From the NCBI GenBank assembly GCA_003851245.1, contig BHEP01000028.1:1-36109 (forward strand): a stretch of DNA of 36,109 nt. The letters are read 5' to 3'. This document shows, one piece after another, positions 8,918 through 17,800 of the stretch (positions within the stretch are counted from its first letter, which is position 1; each line of letters begins with the position of its first letter). Both the position numbers and the translations under genes were made by a program. The DNA comes from Bacteroidales bacterium. GTDB lineage: Bacteria; Bacteroidota; Bacteroidia; Bacteroidales; Azobacteroidaceae. Below the pieces are notes generated by a model, which was not told where the DNA came from, did no database searches, and worked only from the letters and a program-made list of their open reading frames with translations.

Positions 8918-11692
8918 TCAGTGCGCTTCCAGCCAATTTTTACCTGTTCCATACTCTACCAGCAATGGAACAGAAAGATTGACCGCATTTTCCATTTCAT
9001 GCAAAACGATGGATTTTACAATCTCCATTTCATCGGGAAAAATGGAGAAATTTAGCTCATCATGCACCTGCAGCATTAGTTTTGATAGCAGGTTTTTTTG
9101 CTTAAAACGCCTGCGTATATTCACCATCGCCACCTTGATTATGTCTGCTGCAGAGCCCTGGATAGGCGCATTAATTGCATTGCGCTCGGCATAACCTCTA
9201 ACAATAGAATTGCGAGAATTGATGTCGGGCAAAAAGCGTTTGCGGTGAAAAATAGTTTCTACACAGCCTTGCTTTTGAGCCTGCTCTATGCAATTGTCCA
9301 TATAATTTTTTACCTCTGGATAGGTCTCAAAATAACCATCTATCAAGTCCTTGGCCTCTGCTCTAGGTATTGCCAATCTCTCGGCAAGTCCAAACACCGA
9401 GATGCCATAAATAATCCCAAAATTGGCCGTTTTTGCCTTGTTGCGCATCTCCTTGCTTACTTGGGCAAGGGGTATTTTGTATATTTTAGCGGCGGTAGCA
9501 GCATGAATGTCCTGCCCATTGGCAAAGGCCTCAATCATATTCTTATCTTGGCTAAGATGCGCCATTATTCGCAATTCTATTTGCGAATAGTCGGCAGAAA
9601 AGAAAATGCAATCTTTATCAGCGGTAAATGCCCTTCGTATTTCTTTCCCTTCTGCATCTCTGATAGGTATGTTTTGTAGATTGGGATTTGTAGAGCTAAG
9701 GCGCCCTGTGGAAGTTACCGTCTGATTGAAAGTTGTATGTATCTTATTTGTTGTAGGATTGATGAGCTGGGGCAGTGCATCTATGTATGTGCTCAATAAT
9801 TTTTTTAGCCCTCGGTATTCCAATATTTTTCCAACAACCTCATGTTTTGATCGCAGGCTTTCCAATATTTCCTCGCCAGTAGAGTATTGTCCGGTTTTGG
9901 TTTTTTTAGCTTTTTCTACAATTTTCATCCTGTCGAAGAGAATTTCTCCTACCTGCTTGGCCGAATTAATATTGAACTCTAGTCCTGCAAACGCGTAAAT
10001 TTCCTGCTCTAAGGCAATAAGTTTTGCCGTAAGCAGCTGGGATGAGGCTTTTAAGGCATCCGCATCCAGGCTTATTCCACAAACCTCCATGTCGGACAAG
10101 ACTTTTACTAGGGGCATTTCAATATCATAGAATAGATCTGCCAACATATTTGTTGCCAATTCCTTTTCCAGCACATTCTTGAGTTTTAGTGTGATATCTG
10201 CATCCTCAGCGGCATATTCCGTGATTATTTCGAGAGGAACTTGCCGCATACTCAATTGATTTTTTCCTTTTGGCCCTATAAGATCTTCTATTGGAAGCGT
10301 TTTGTACTGGAGGTATGTTTCTGCCAAATAATCCATATTGTGCCTTTGCTCAGGATTGATAAGATAATGAGCAATCATGGTATCAAACATTTTTCCATCT
10401 ACATCAATACCGTATTTATTCAAAACGCCAATATCGTATTTTATATTTTGTCCGATTTTCAATATGCTAGCATCTTCGAGTATCTCTTTAAATTGGGAAG
10501 CACATTTTTTTGCATCCTCCCAGTTTTCGGGTATCGCAATATAAAAAGCTTCGTTTTCAACGACAGAAAAGGACATTCCCACCAAATTGGCGGTAAGGGG
10601 ATTAATTCCTGTTGTTTCGGTGTCAAAAGACACAAATTTACAAGCCTTAATTTTTTCGATTAATTCGATTATTTTCGACTCATTATCAAGCAAATAATAG
10701 GAGTGAGGATTGCTTTTTAAGTCGCTGAGAATCGAATGGTTTTCTACGACTACATTATTGCCCGCAAATTCGGGAAAGAGAGAGGCTTGTTGGCTTGGCT
10801 TTTTTGCTGCAGTCGCTATTTTTTTATCTTCTCCCAAAATTCGGCTGATAAGATTTCTAAATTCTAGCTCATTAAAAATTGCGCTTAATTTTTCCTCATC
10901 AATTTTTTCTCTAATCAAGGCATTTGCATCAAAGGCAATTGGTACATCAATTTTTATTGTTGCCAAAAACTTAGAAAATAATATTTGCTCTTTGTTGTTA
11001 CATACTTTCTCTTTGAGAGCTCCTTTTAAGGTATCGACATTTTCCAACAAATTTTCTATGCTTCCAAATTGAGCCAGAAGTTTTTTTGCTGTCACTTCAC
11101 CCACTCCTGGGCATCCCGGAATATTGTCAGAGGCATCACCCATCAGGCCCAATAGATCAATTATTTGAAGAGGGTCGGTAATGCTATATTTTAGCTTTAC
11201 CTGCTCCACACCCAATACCTCGCAATCGTTGCTCCCATACTTAGGCTTATAGATGAAAATATTATCTTCCACCAGCTGAGCATAATCCTTGTCGGGAGTC
11301 ATCATGTACACATCAAATCCAGCCTTTGAAGCCTCCTTTGCAAGCGTGCCTATCACATCGTCGGCCTCATAAAATGGAACTTCCAAAATAGGAATGTGGT
11401 AGGCATTCAATATATCTTTTATATACGGAATAGATTCCTTGATTACTTCGGGGCTAGCCTCGCGTTGTGCCTTGTATAGGGGGTAAGCTTCATGCCTAAA
11501 AGTTGGGCCATCAGGGTCAAAAGCTACACCGATATGTGTGGGATTTTCTTTTTTCAATAAGTCCTCAAGGGTATTGACAAAACCAAAAATGGCAGAAGTA
11601 TTCTGAGCCTTTGAATTAATCCTAGGATTTTTTATAAAAGCATAATACGACCTATATATAAGGGCATAAGCGTCTAATAGAAATAATTTCAT
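8918..11692 (-). CDS. polA: DNA polymerase I
   Basis: The 924-residue protein has all three domains. The N-terminal 5'-3' flap exonuclease (about residues 1-290) includes AFDPDGPTFRHEAYP and the GLMGDASDNIPGCPGVGEVT helix-hairpin-helix. The 3'-5' proofreading domain, from about 350, keeps DTETTG and EDADITLKL, so it looks active. The polymerase domain shows motif A (FSADYSQIELRIMAHLS, near 700), motif B (KTANFGIIYG) and motif C (LQVHDEL, near 877). It fills Okazaki gaps and acts in excision repair. No TAnnTTTG box is obvious in the 200-base gap shared with the divergent polyprenyl synthetase. The frame is intact. Confidence 0.98.
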   Translation of the reverse strand: MKLFLLDAYALIYRSYYAFIKNPRINSKAQNTSAIFGFVNTLEDLLKKENPTHIGVAFDPDGPTFRHEAYPLYKAQREASPEVIKESIPYIKDILNAYHIPILEVPFYEADDVIGTLAKEASKAGFDVYMMTPDKDYAQLVEDNIFIYKPKYGSNDCEVLGVEQVKLKYSITDPLQIIDLLGLMGDASDNIPGCPGVGEVTAKKLLAQFGSIENLLENVDTLKGALKEKVCNNKEQILFSKFLATIKIDVPIAFDANALIREKIDEEKLSAIFNELEFRNLISRILGEDKKIATAAKKPSQQASLFPEFAGNNVVVENHSILSDLKSNPHSYYLLDNESKIIELIEKIKACKFVSFDTETTGINPLTANLVGMSFSVVENEAFYIAIPENWEDAKKCASQFKEILEDASILKIGQNIKYDIGVLNKYGIDVDGKMFDTMIAHYLINPEQRHNMDYLAETYLQYKTLPIEDLIGPKGKNQLSMRQVPLEIITEYAAEDADITLKLKNVLEKELATNMLADLFYDIEMPLVKVLSDMEVCGISLDADALKASSQLLTAKLIALEQEIYAFAGLEFNINSAKQVGEILFDRMKIVEKAKKTKTGQYSTGEEILESLRSKHEVVGKILEYRGLKKLLSTYIDALPQLINPTTNKIHTTFNQTVTSTGRLSSTNPNLQNIPIRDAEGKEIRRAFTADKDCIFFSADYSQIELRIMAHLSQDKNMIEAFANGQDIHAATAAKIYKIPLAQVSKEMRNKAKTANFGIIYGISVFGLAERLAIPRAEAKDLIDGYFETYPEVKNYMDNCIEQAQKQGCVETIFHRKRFLPDINSRNSIVRGYAERNAINAPIQGSAADIIKVAMVNIRRRFKQKNLLSKLMLQVHDELNFSIFPDEMEIVKSIVLHEMENAVNLSVPLLVEYGTGKNWLEAH

Positions 11693-11730
11693 ATTTTAAG
11701 AATGTTGTTATTATTCATTTTAAGAATGTT
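11693..11730. repeat. 14-bp direct repeat upstream of polA
   Basis: attttaagaatgtt occurs at 11693-11706 and again at 11717-11730, a period of 24 bases. The first copy touches the polA start codon. It is another example of the short direct duplications seen in intergenic DNA here. A short hairpin (GAATGC at 11761-11766, GCATTC at 11777-11782) lies further upstream. Confidence 0.7.
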
Positions 11731-11839
11731 TGTGACAAAAACAAGGCAATATAACAAAAGGAATGCTAATTTCAAGGCATTCTTATAATTTGTTAAATGA
11801 GGGGGTAAAGGTATGAAAAAAGGCTTTAGGCTGTAGATT

Positions 11840-11873
11840 TTTGATCAAAGTCTTGATTTTATTTTTAACTTTG
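11840..11873 (+). promoter_or_regulatory. Promoter for the polyprenyl synthetase operon
   Basis: TTTG at 11840-11843 and TAACTTTG at 11866-11873, 22 bases apart, match the -33/-7 pattern of Bacteroidota. The start codon follows 20 bases after the -7 box. This is the best-formed promoter in the window. Confidence 0.65.
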
Positions 11874-11893
11874 CAATTTACTACATTAAACTT

Positions 11894-12868
11894 ATGGATA
11901 AGCGTTCAAAGATTGCGAAGACTGTTGAAAAAGAAATGGAAGCCTTTACTGACCTATACAATGAATCATTGCAGGGGCATTCGCTAGACTTTCAATCTAT
12001 GATTGATTATATTTCTCACTCAGAGGGAAAAAAAATACGACCCCTAATTCTTTTGTTATGTGCAAAGGTTTGCGGCGATATAAACTCCAAAACAATTGAA
12101 TATGCTGTTGTTTTAGAGCTTCTTCATACCGCCACCCTCATACATGATGATGTGGTAGACGATACCAAAGAACGCCGAGGTCGCCCATCCGTAAATGCGC
12201 AGTATGACAATAGATCGGCTGTTTTAGTTGGTGATTATCTGCTTTCTATTGCAATCGTTAGGGCAGTTATGACCCAAAGCTTACCCATCTTGGGAATTAT
12301 TTCTAGCTTGTCACTCAATTTAGCCGAAGGAGAACTTAGCCAATGGCGAATTTCAAAAGAAGCAATCATTGATGAGGCACACTATTTTGAAATCATTAGA
12401 AAAAAAACCGCTGTCTTGCTCTCTTCATGTACAGAGATTGGTGCATTGTCGGTTGGCGCAAGTAAGGAAACCATAGAAAAATTTCGATTGTTTGGCGAAT
12501 ATATTGGCATATGCTTTCAGATAAAAGACGATATATTCGACTACTACGAGCAAGGAGATTTAGGCAAGCCTACGGGCAATGATATTAAGGAGGGAAAAAT
12601 AACACTTCCTCTTATTTATGCGCTACAAAACGGTGATGTTATAGCTAGAAATGAGGTGCTAGAAATAATAGAAAATGCTGAGTTCACCAGTGAAAATATC
12701 AAACTTATTATTGATTTTGCAAAAAATAGTGGAGGTATTGAGTATGCAGAAATGCGCATGGAGGAGACAAAACAAAAATCCATTGCCCTGCTTGCAGATA
12801 TAGCTCCTTCAGAGGAAAAAACTGCCCTGCTTAGTCTTGTAGACTATATAACAGAAAGGGAAAAATGA
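11894..12868 (+). CDS. Polyprenyl synthetase family protein (trans-isoprenyl diphosphate synthase)
   Basis: The protein has 324 residues. The first aspartate-rich motif is in LIHDDVVDDTKERRGRPSVN (about 88-107), with D-D-x2-D and the R-R pair. The second is in FQIKDDIFDYYE (about 208-219). These bind the allylic diphosphate and isopentenyl diphosphate through magnesium. The family makes long-chain prenyl diphosphates; in Bacteroidota the usual product is the octaprenyl-type tail of menaquinone, but chain length is not readable here. The gene has its own promoter and overlaps the next gene by 4 bases (ATGA). Confidence 0.93.
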   Translation: MDKRSKIAKTVEKEMEAFTDLYNESLQGHSLDFQSMIDYISHSEGKKIRPLILLLCAKVCGDINSKTIEYAVVLELLHTATLIHDDVVDDTKERRGRPSVNAQYDNRSAVLVGDYLLSIAIVRAVMTQSLPILGIISSLSLNLAEGELSQWRISKEAIIDEAHYFEIIRKKTAVLLSSCTEIGALSVGASKETIEKFRLFGEYIGICFQIKDDIFDYYEQGDLGKPTGNDIKEGKITLPLIYALQNGDVIARNEVLEIIENAEFTSENIKLIIDFAKNSGGIEYAEMRMEETKQKSIALLADIAPSEEKTALLSLVDYITEREK

Positions 12869-13455
12869 TAAAGCTCAAGATATTGTTGCTTTCCCTTGTA
12901 TATCTCTCATTACAAGGTCAGCTAACAGCGCAAGGCAACAAAGCATTTGCTCAAAAACTTTCTGATGCCGCAATCTCTATCACCAGTGACAAGGTAATCT
13001 ATGATCCCGCCTATTTCTCAATCCCTTACCCCAATGGAGATATACCCGCCAACAGAGGTGTATGCACTGATGTAGTAATTAGGGCTTATAGAAAATTAGG
13101 TGTAGACCTTCAAAAGCAAGTGCATGAAGATATGCGTATAAATTTTGAGAAATATCCTAAAAACTGGGGCTTAAAGAAAACAGATAGAAATATTGATCAC
13201 AGGAGAGTACCTAACTTAATGACATTTTTTTCTCGAAAAGGAATTTCTAAATCCATAAAAAAAGAGGCAGAATATGTTCCTGGAGATATTGTTACTTGGA
13301 ATCTACCTAATGGAGCAAGTCATATTGGAATTGTTGTAGACAAGAAAAATTGGAATAGCAAACGCTACAAAATAGTACATAATATTGGCAGTGGTCAAGT
13401 GATTGAAGACTGTCTGTATAATTTTAAAATAACAGGACACTACACCTTTGAATAA
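12865..13455 (+). CDS. DUF1287 domain protein (secreted, amidase-like fold)
   Basis: The protein has 196 residues. The signal peptide is KLKILLLSLVYLSLQGQLTAQ, cleaved after about residue 22. The body matches DUF1287: YDPAYFSIPYPNGDIPANRG, then GVCTDVVIRAYRKLGVDLQ with the conserved Cys. PGDIVTWNLPNGASHIGIVV supplies a His and the glycine-rich strand. The Cys-His arrangement resembles NlpC/P60-type peptidases, so a cell-wall hydrolase role is possible but unproven. Its ATG overlaps the stop of the polyprenyl synthetase gene, which implies coupled translation. It converges on the GH43 gene with a 59-base gap that shows no strong terminator. Confidence 0.87.
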   Translation: MIKLKILLLSLVYLSLQGQLTAQGNKAFAQKLSDAAISITSDKVIYDPAYFSIPYPNGDIPANRGVCTDVVIRAYRKLGVDLQKQVHEDMRINFEKYPKNWGLKKTDRNIDHRRVPNLMTFFSRKGISKSIKKEAEYVPGDIVTWNLPNGASHIGIVVDKKNWNSKRYKIVHNIGSGQVIEDCLYNFKITGHYTFE

Positions 13456-13514
13456 ATTTTAGATTGATTTTTATACCATTGGGACGGCTAAATACGAGAT
13501 TTTGGACGAAAATG

Positions 13515-14600
13515 CTATTTTTTCATTTTGTGAGAGTATATAATGTCAGGATCGGCATAGTAGTCAGTGCGCACGGGCTTGTTGCCAATCTGAGGGAAGC
13601 CTTTAGGAATGCCCCATCTGCTGCTTAGTGTTTCTAGCTCTTTTCGTGTAATGGGTATTATGGAGCCGTGGCGAGGATGAAAATCCATGGATATTTTGTT
13701 GTCGATGACAGAAAAATTCTCCAAGTCCTTGCTTTCAGTGAATTGGTAAGTGCCTTTTCCATATACATCATACATAAGTATGTAGGTGTCCGAATTGAGG
13801 ATTTTGAAAACACTTGAGCCTTCAACAGCATCTTTTGTTTGTTGTTTGTAATCTTCCTGCTCCAACCATTTTCCCGAGCTCAAAGAATTTGTTGTTGCCA
13901 GCTTGATGCCGTTTCCATGTCCTTCAGTTTTGTAGAACAGATAAAATTTTCCATCTTTCGATACAATATCTCCATCAATGCAAGACTTGCCCGACAGGGG
14001 AAAAAATAATTGTTTGACTTTGCCTTCTAAATCTGTAAAATCCTCGTTGGCATAAGCATAGTAAATAATGTCGGCACCATCTCCATGTTTCATAGACCAG
14101 TAGACCATATATTTCTTTGCTTCAGGATCATAAATGGTTTGCGGTGCCCATACTCGTTTTAAGTCTTCATTTCCCGCATATTTATTTTGCATATTTATTA
14201 TTTTGGATGTCCAATTTACCAGATCTGTAGATTTGAGCAATACCATCGCTCTATTTGACTCCCATCCCTTATGCGAAGTCATATCGGTGACCACCATATA
14301 AAAAGTTTTGCCATCCTCACACCTTAGTATATGTGGGTCGCGCACGCCTCCCGATGAGCTTATACTCTTAGAATCAATGATGGCTTTATTGCCATTGAGT
14401 GCCATATAATTGTATCCGTTTTCGCTTATTGCAAAATGAATGGCTTCCTCTTCAATTTTATTTCCTGCGAAATAGGCAAATAAATACGCAATATAATCTT
14501 TTTCTTCTACCCCAGTCTTGTAGTTTTGGGCATTCAAAGGAAATAGGAGGCTGCAAATAAGGCTGCAAACAAGTAAAATATGAGAGCGTTTTTCAGTCAT
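13515..14600 (-). CDS. Glycoside hydrolase family 43-like secreted enzyme
   Basis: The protein has 361 residues with an N-terminal signal peptide (HILLVCSLICSLLFPLNAQ). The beta-propeller pattern of GH43 is visible. GGVRDPHILRCEDGKTFYMV contains the catalytic-base-like R-D-P-H. RVWAPQTIYDPEAKKYMVYW is the W-A-P blade. GKSCIDGDIVSKDGKFYLFY carries the pKa-modulating D-G-D region, and DAVEGSSVFK supplies the E-G acid motif. Family members are arabinofuranosidases, xylosidases or galactosidases; specificity is not predictable. It is probably periplasmic and has its own promoter at 14651-14658, divergent from the alpha-2-macroglobulin gene. Confidence 0.85.
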   Translation of the reverse strand: MTEKRSHILLVCSLICSLLFPLNAQNYKTGVEEKDYIAYLFAYFAGNKIEEEAIHFAISENGYNYMALNGNKAIIDSKSISSSGGVRDPHILRCEDGKTFYMVVTDMTSHKGWESNRAMVLLKSTDLVNWTSKIINMQNKYAGNEDLKRVWAPQTIYDPEAKKYMVYWSMKHGDGADIIYYAYANEDFTDLEGKVKQLFFPLSGKSCIDGDIVSKDGKFYLFYKTEGHGNGIKLATTNSLSSGKWLEQEDYKQQTKDAVEGSSVFKILNSDTYILMYDVYGKGTYQFTESKDLENFSVIDNKISMDFHPRHGSIIPITRKELETLSSRWGIPKGFPQIGNKPVRTDYYADPDIIYSHKMKK

Positions 14601-14650
14601 GGTGCAATTTTAAAATATTATTAAGGTCAGTGTTTTTATAGACAATTGTG

Positions 14651-14658
14651 CAAAGGTA
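14651..14658 (-). promoter_or_regulatory. -7 box for the GH43 gene
   Basis: The minus strand reads TACCTTTG, 50 bases before the GH43 start codon. It is divergent from the promoter of the alpha-2-macroglobulin gene. Confidence 0.55.
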
Positions 14659-14696
14659 GTACATTTTTTAATGACCTACTCACAGTGTTCAGCACT

Positions 14697-14732
14697 TATT
14701 TTGTTGTGGTCTATTATTTTGTTGTGGTCTAT
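14697..14732. repeat. Perfect 18-bp tandem duplication
   Basis: The unit tattttgttgtggtctat is present twice head to tail at 14697-14714 and 14715-14732. A third partial copy follows. It lies between the divergent GH43 and alpha-2-macroglobulin promoters and repeats a TTTTG that resembles a -33 element. Confidence 0.9.
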
Positions 14733-14771
14733 TTTTTTGTTATTATAATTTTTTATTCCATTTTAAACTCA

Positions 14772-14779
14772 TACATTTG
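14772..14779 (+). promoter_or_regulatory. -7 box for the alpha-2-macroglobulin gene
   Basis: TACATTTG fits TAnnTTTG. It leaves 40 bases to the ATG at 14820, which supports that start over the longer open frame reaching back to 14646. Confidence 0.5.
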
Positions 14780-14819
14780 TAAGTTAATAAGTAATTATAT
14801 TTTAGCATACCCTAACCCT

Positions 14820-17800
14820 ATGAAAAAGAAATTATACCTTCATTTCTTGTTTTTTGCCCTAGCTGCTATGGCTATGGTGCAAACTGCCTGTAAGCAAAAT
14901 AAGGAAATAGTGCCTTCGTCGGCTTTTGCAGCTTATATCAATTCCTATTCGGGAGGGCAAATGTCGGCTTATTCGACCATTAAAATAGAATTTACCCAAG
15001 ACCAGCCTATGGTAGAAATTGGGGTTGCGATAGATGATAAACTCTTTAATTTTTCGCCATCGCTCAAGGGGGAAGCCCATTGGGTAGATAGACGCACTAT
15101 AGAGTTTGTGCCTGATTCGGGGGCTTTGAAGTCTGGAACTCTCTACAATGCAGAGTTTAAGCTAGACGAGGTGATGGAAGTAGAGAAAGATTTACAAGAA
15201 TTTGCTTTTTCTTTTAGGGTGCAAGGCCTGAATTTTTCCTTCGATGTAGACGCAATAGAAGTTCTCAGTGCCGATGCAAGTAAGGTAAATATAAGCGGAG
15301 AAATAAGACTCAGCGACAAATCTTCTTTGGAAAAAGTTGAAAAAATGTTGTTGGTGAGTTTCGATGGCGATAATTCGTATGCTACGAAAGTTTTGGCTAC
15401 GCCCAACGAGCTCATTTATAGATTTGAAATAGACAATATACTCAAGGCGGCAGACGACAAACAGATGCGACTAGAATTTGATGGGAAATCTCTGGGCATA
15501 GACAAGAAAGTTGCTAAAGAAATACTCATTCCCGCCTTGTCCTCATTTAGAGTGCTAGAAGCCAAAATGATACAAGTTCCCGAAAATGGGATACAGATAA
15601 TATTCTCTGAGCCCCTTTTTAAGAGCCAAGGATTAAGAGGGCTGATAGATGTAGCTGGGATTTCCAACTATGTTTTTGAGATCGACAACAATAAGATAAA
15701 TGTTTTTTTTGAGAGGAACAAACTTACCTCCATCAATCTCGACGTGCACGGTGCAGTGCGCAATCATGCAGAGAAAAAATTGGGAAGCACGACCAGCTTT
15801 GTCCTTGATGTAGAATCTGTCAATCCCCAAATAGTTTTAACCTCTTCGGGGATGATATTGCCAGATTCTAAGAACCTTATTTTGCCTTTTAAAACAGTCA
15901 ATATTTCTGCGGTAGACGTGAAAATAATTCAGATATTTGAGAAAAATATCATGATTTTTTTACAGAACAATACACTAAGCTCCGAAAATGAGCTGAGGCG
16001 TTCGGGACGTTTGGTATATAGCACCACCATTCAATTGGATGCCGACCCTACACTCAAGCTCTCGGAATGGGCAGATTCATACATTGATCTGGCAGAGATT
16101 TTCAATAGAGAGCCTGGAGCCATTTATCGTGTTGAATTGGGTTTCAAAAAAGAATACTCTCTTTACGGAAGAGCCCACAATGCTTCAGGAAAAGTTCAAA
16201 ACAAGGCATTGACAAAAATATTAGCACCGCAATTGACAGAAGATGATGATAGATTTTGGGATATAGCTTCCCCTTATTATTATTCTGGAAGCTACGAAAA
16301 TATGGATTGGGATATCTACGATTGGGAAGACATACAGGATCCTTCTAAGCCTTCCTTCTACATGCTAAAATCAAATATCTCAACGTACTGCAATCTTATT
16401 GCATCCAATATTGGACTTATAGCCAAGGCCAATCAAGACAATTACCTGTGGCTAACAACCAATAGCATACTTACTACCGAGCCTCTTGCGGAGGTCGATG
16501 TGAAAGCCTACAACTTCCAATTGCAAGTTGTTGGAGAAGGAAAGACCGACAAGAATGGATTTGCCAGTTTCCCGTGTAAGGGCAAGCCTTTTGTTGTTGT
16601 TGCCCAAAAAGATCAGGATAAGGCCTACCTGCGTGTGGTGGATGGAGAAGAAAAATCGCTTACCCGTTTCGATATTGAGGGCAAAGAAACCCAAAAAGGA
16701 CTCAAAGGATATATCTTTGGAGAAAGAGGAGTATGGCGGCCTGGCGACACCCTGCATCTGGGATTCATCCTCGAAGATAGATTAAATAAAATACCCGACA
16801 ATCATCCCGTAGCCTTGGAACTGTACAATCCCAACGGACAATTTTATGCTAAGCAGATTTCTACCAAGGGAAAGGATGGGTTTTATGTCTTCAATGTGCC
16901 AACCAATGCCGACGACATAACAGGTATGTGGAGTGCCTACGTCAAATTGGGAGGTGCCAGCTTCTATAAATCTTTGCGCATAGAAATGATTAAGCCTAAT
17001 CGCTTGAAAGTCAATCTTAACATTCCTGTCTCTCGATTGGAAGCATCCTCAGGTACTGTCAAGGCAAAACTTTCTTCCAACTGGCTCACAGGAGCAATTG
17101 CCCGCGAGCTAAAAGTAAGTGTTGAGATGACACTCTCTAGGGTGCGCACACAGTTCAAGGGGTTTGAGAAATACGAATTTAACAATCCTGCCAGCTCCTT
17201 TGTGAGTGAAACAGTCTCTGTTTTTGAGGGTAAACTTGACGACAATGGAATGGTAGATTTCAATATGACATTGCCCGGCGCCAGCAATTCGCCAGGACTT
17301 TTGCAAGCCACCTTTGTGAGTAGGGTATTTGAGCCCAGTGGCGATGTGAGCACCTTTGTGCAAAGCATGCCCTATTCCCCATTCTCCTCGTATATAGGGC
17401 TCAATTTGAACGAAAAAGAAAACGAATATGCCTTGGAGACAGACAAGAATAATCTATTCGATATTGTTACTCTTAATGCTGATGGCAAGTTGATCGACAG
17501 ACAAAACATTGAATATAAGATTTATAAGATGAATTGGTCGTGGTGGTGGCATCGCAACTCCACATCATTCGACTCTTATATCAACAATAGTTCAATAGAG
17601 GCATTGTTTTCAGGAAAATTAAGTACTAAAGGAGGTAAGGCAAGCATAAATTTCCAGATTGATTATCCCGAATGGGGCAGATATTTGGTTTATGTGGTAG
17701 ACAAAGAAAGTGGGCATGCCACAGGAAAAGTAGTATATGTAGACTGGCCAGAATGGCGAGGACGTGCAGCCAAGAATGATGCTGATGGTGTTAATATGCT

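Noticed and set aside
8875-8952. Longer start for the zinc-ribbon methyltransferase
   Set aside because: It would overlap polA by 35 bases and adds residues with no family match; ATG 8872-8874 is preferred.
14646-14819. 58-residue N-terminal extension of the alpha-2-macroglobulin
   Set aside because: It covers the 18-bp tandem repeat and the -7 box, and would bury the lipoprotein signal peptide.
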